Source of the DNA: JAFMIT01 sp044341215
Lineage (GTDB): Bacteria; Actinomycetota; Actinomycetes; S36-B12; UBA5976
Length of the DNA stretch: 14,266 bases
Direction: 5' to 3'
NCBI GenBank assembly: GCA_044341215.1
Contig: JBIISC010000024.1
Coordinates: forward strand, 1 to 14,266
Shown: positions 12,437-14,266 of the stretch, in pieces
How the letters are laid out: every line of letters starts with the position of its first letter
Numbering within the stretch: position 1 is the first letter of the stretch
Position numbers and translations under genes: made by a program
Notes under the pieces: model-generated
What the model saw: the letters and a program-made list of their open reading frames with translations, nothing else
What the model was told of the DNA's origin: nothing
The model's database searches: none

Positions 12437-13480
12437 GTGACCAAAAACATCAAACTCGCTGTAATTGCCGGTGACGGTATTGGAACCGAAGTTGTCGCTG
12501 AGGGCTTAAAGGTGCTTAAGGCAGTGGCTCCTAGCCATGGACTTTCTTTCTCCACTACCGATTACGACCTTGGCGCTCGTCGCTATAACAAGACTGGTGA
12601 AACTCTTCCAGCTAGCGTGCTTGAAGAAATTCGCGCCCAGGATGCAATCTTGCTTGGAGCTATTGGCGATCCTTCTGTGCCACCGGGCGTACTTGAACGC
12701 GGTCTACTGCTTGCAATGAGATTCGAATTAGATCACCATGTAAATCTGCGCCCCGTTCGTTTGTTCCCAGGTGTTACTTCGCCTGCGCTTGGTAAAGGTC
12801 CAGACGAAATTAACTTTGTGGTTTGCCGCGAAGGAACCGAAGGTCCATATGCAGGTGCAGGTGGATCACTTCGAAAAGGAACTGAACACGAAGTTGCGAT
12901 TGAAGAAAGCATCAACACCGCGTTTGGAGTTGAGCGAATTATTCGTGATGCATTCGGGCGGGCAATGAAGCGTCGCAAAAAAGTAACGCTAGTTCACAAA
13001 ACAAATGTCTTGGTACACGCTGGTTCTCTATGGGAAAGAAACTTCAATTCAATTGCAAAAGAGTTTCCAGAAGTCAAAACTGACTATCTTCATGTTGATG
13101 CTGCATCAATGTTTTTCTTAACAAATCCTGAACGCTTTGATGTTGTTGTAACGGACAATCTTTTCGGTGACATTCTTACCGACATCGGCGCTGCTATTGC
13201 TGGCGGAATCGGTTTGGCTGCATCTGGCAACTTAGATGTCACTCGCAAGAACCCATCTATGTTTGAACCAGTACATGGCTCCGCACCAGATATTGCTGGC
13301 CAAGGTAAGGCTGACCCAACTGCCACAGTTTTGAGTGTGGCAATGTTGCTTGAGCACATTGGTGCAACCGACGCAGCCCAAGCAGTAGAAAATGCCGTGG
13401 CCAAAGACTTAGCATCGCGCGGTACGCAGGTTCGTAGCACCAGCCAAATTGGTGATGCACTTGCAAACGGCGTTGCTTAA
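12437..13480 (+). CDS. leuB: 3-isopropylmalate dehydrogenase
   Basis: NAD-dependent oxidative decarboxylation of 3-isopropylmalate to 2-oxoisocaproate, the third enzyme stage of leucine synthesis. The 347 residues match the family. Visible residues include the N-terminal GDGIG (12-16), substrate-binding R95, R105 and R131, Y138, catalytic K188 (VHKTNVL), and metal-binding D221, D245 and D249 (VDAASM, NLFGDILTD). The NAD-binding GSAPDIAGQGKADPTA stretch follows. The start is a GTG read from a probable leaderless mRNA (-10 at 12425-12430), and its product MTKNIKLAVIAGDGIG fits the family. ilvE follows after 16 nt in the same operon. It is transcribed divergently from leuA. Confidence 0.96.
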   Translation: MTKNIKLAVIAGDGIGTEVVAEGLKVLKAVAPSHGLSFSTTDYDLGARRYNKTGETLPASVLEEIRAQDAILLGAIGDPSVPPGVLERGLLLAMRFELDHHVNLRPVRLFPGVTSPALGKGPDEINFVVCREGTEGPYAGAGGSLRKGTEHEVAIEESINTAFGVERIIRDAFGRAMKRRKKVTLVHKTNVLVHAGSLWERNFNSIAKEFPEVKTDYLHVDAASMFFLTNPERFDVVVTDNLFGDILTDIGAAIAGGIGLAASGNLDVTRKNPSMFEPVHGSAPDIAGQGKADPTATVLSVAMLLEHIGATDAAQAVENAVAKDLASRGTQVRSTSQIGDALANGVA

Positions 13481-13496
13481 TTAGTTAGAGGATCAC

Positions 13497-14266
13497 ATGG
13501 CGATTGAGAAGCACTTATCTAGCAATCCAAAATCCGCAGGTGTGCGCGCCGAAATCTTGGCAAACCCAGGGTTTGGTAAATACTTCACAGATCACATGGT
13601 TCGCATTGATTGGACTGCAGAAAAAGGTTGGCAAGCAGCGCGGCTAATTCCTTACGGCCCACTCGAATTAGATCCCGCAACAAATGTTTTGCATTACGGC
13701 CAAGCAATCTTCGAAGGTTTGAAAGCATACAAACATGCAGATGGTCACATTTACACATTTCGGCCAAAAGAAAATGCAAAACGTTTTCAACGATCAGCTG
13801 CCCGGCTTGCGATGGCAGAACTTCCAGAAGACTTGTTTGTTGAGTCTCTAGAAGCTTTAGTTTCAACTGATGCGGCATGGGTGCCAGGTAAAGAAGAACA
13901 ATCTCTTTACTTGCGACCATTTATGATTTCAACTGAAGTTGGTTTGGGCGTGCGCCCAGCAAATGCATATGCGTTCTTATTAATTGCAAGTCCAGTCGGT
14001 GCTTACTTTCCACAAGGTGTTAAGCCAGTAACAGTTTGGATTTCTACCGAATATGTTCGCGCAGCACCTGGTGGAACTGGTGAAGCAAAATGCGCTGGAA
14101 ATTACGCCGCTTCATTAATTGCCCAAGCACAGGCTGCAACCCAAGGTTGCGACCAAGTTGTGTGGATTGATGCGATCGAACGTAAGTGGATTGAAGAAAT
14201 GGGCGGCATGAATCTCTACTTCGTCTATGGAAGTGGCGAAAACGCTCGCGTAGTTACCCCAGAACT
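13497..14266 (+). CDS. ilvE: Branched-chain amino acid aminotransferase, 3'-truncated by the window edge
   Basis: PLP-dependent class IV transaminase that performs the last step of leucine, isoleucine and valine synthesis with glutamate as amino donor. 256 codons are visible, and the frame is open to the window end; family members are usually about 360 residues. Recognisable stretches are HYGQAIFEGLKAYK, YLRPFMISTEVGLGVRP, the PLP-binding lysine K198 in GGTGEAKCAGNYAASL, and EEMGGMNLYF. The ATG at 13497 has AGAGGA (13487-13492) 4 nt upstream. The gene lies 16 nt after leuB, so they are cotranscribed. This joins the leucine-specific dehydrogenase with the terminal transaminase. Confidence 0.95.
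   Translation, partial: MAIEKHLSSNPKSAGVRAEILANPGFGKYFTDHMVRIDWTAEKGWQAARLIPYGPLELDPATNVLHYGQAIFEGLKAYKHADGHIYTFRPKENAKRFQRSAARLAMAELPEDLFVESLEALVSTDAAWVPGKEEQSLYLRPFMISTEVGLGVRPANAYAFLLIASPVGAYFPQGVKPVTVWISTEYVRAAPGGTGEAKCAGNYAASLIAQAQAATQGCDQVVWIDAIERKWIEEMGGMNLYFVYGSGENARVVTPE

Noticed and set aside
13585..13920. 111-aa minus-strand ORF at the right end
   Set aside because: Antisense shadow of ilvE, whose frame is unmistakable.
1..14266. CRISPR array, toxin-antitoxin, phage defence or secondary-metabolite cluster
   Set aside because: No regular direct repeats with spacers and no proteins of those families were seen. The ABM, acyltransferase and GNAT genes alone are not evidence of a biosynthetic cluster.

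Overview
The window looks like chromosomal core DNA from a low-GC, streamlined actinobacterium, most likely a freshwater planktonic lineage such as Nanopelagicales. That placement is inference. It rests on four things. The gene order prfB-ftsE-ftsX-M23 peptidase-smpB-ssrA is of actinobacterial type. LeuA is of the long actinobacterial type. The tmRNA tag closely resembles the mycobacterial one. Spacers are short, and several promoters place the -10 element 6-7 nt before the start codon (leaderless mRNAs). Base composition is only moderately GC by eye, well below typical actinobacteria.

Region 1 (1-5011, + strand) is housekeeping: the 3' part of release factor 2, the cell-division ABC system FtsE/FtsX, a secreted coiled-coil M23 peptidoglycan hydrolase that is the likely FtsEX effector, SmpB, and its partner tmRNA (ssrA) closed by a strong hairpin terminator. 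prfB, smpB and ssrA serve translation termination and ribosome rescue; ftsEX and the hydrolase serve septal wall cleavage. A 79-nt imperfect inverted repeat lies between smpB and ssrA.

Region 2 (5013-9234) is a mixed accessory block downstream of ssrA. It holds a small ABM-fold protein (-), a divergent membrane acyltransferase-3 protein (+), a HAD phosphatase (-), an unrecognised membrane-anchored exported protein (-), and a GNAT acetyltransferase (+). The last two diverge from a symmetrical -10 element. Nothing shows that these genes form one system.

Region 3 (9246-14266) is leucine/branched-chain amino acid metabolism. leuA heads a minus-strand operon that continues through a DUF1232 (YkvA-like) gene, a stand-alone NIL-domain gene and two small orphan genes. 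Upstream of leuA is a 14-residue leader peptide with four consecutive leucine codons, followed by mutually exclusive RNA hairpins: a leucine-sensing attenuator. leuB and ilvE (the latter cut by the window end) run the other way from a promoter that overlaps the leader promoter almost completely.

The most interesting signals are the leuA leader/attenuator with its back-to-back leaderless promoters, the smpB-ssrA inverted repeat, and the possible diverged paralogue pair in the leuA operon. Several start codons are placed downstream of the longest possible ORF, using Shine-Dalgarno or leaderless-promoter evidence; the reasons are given in each entry.
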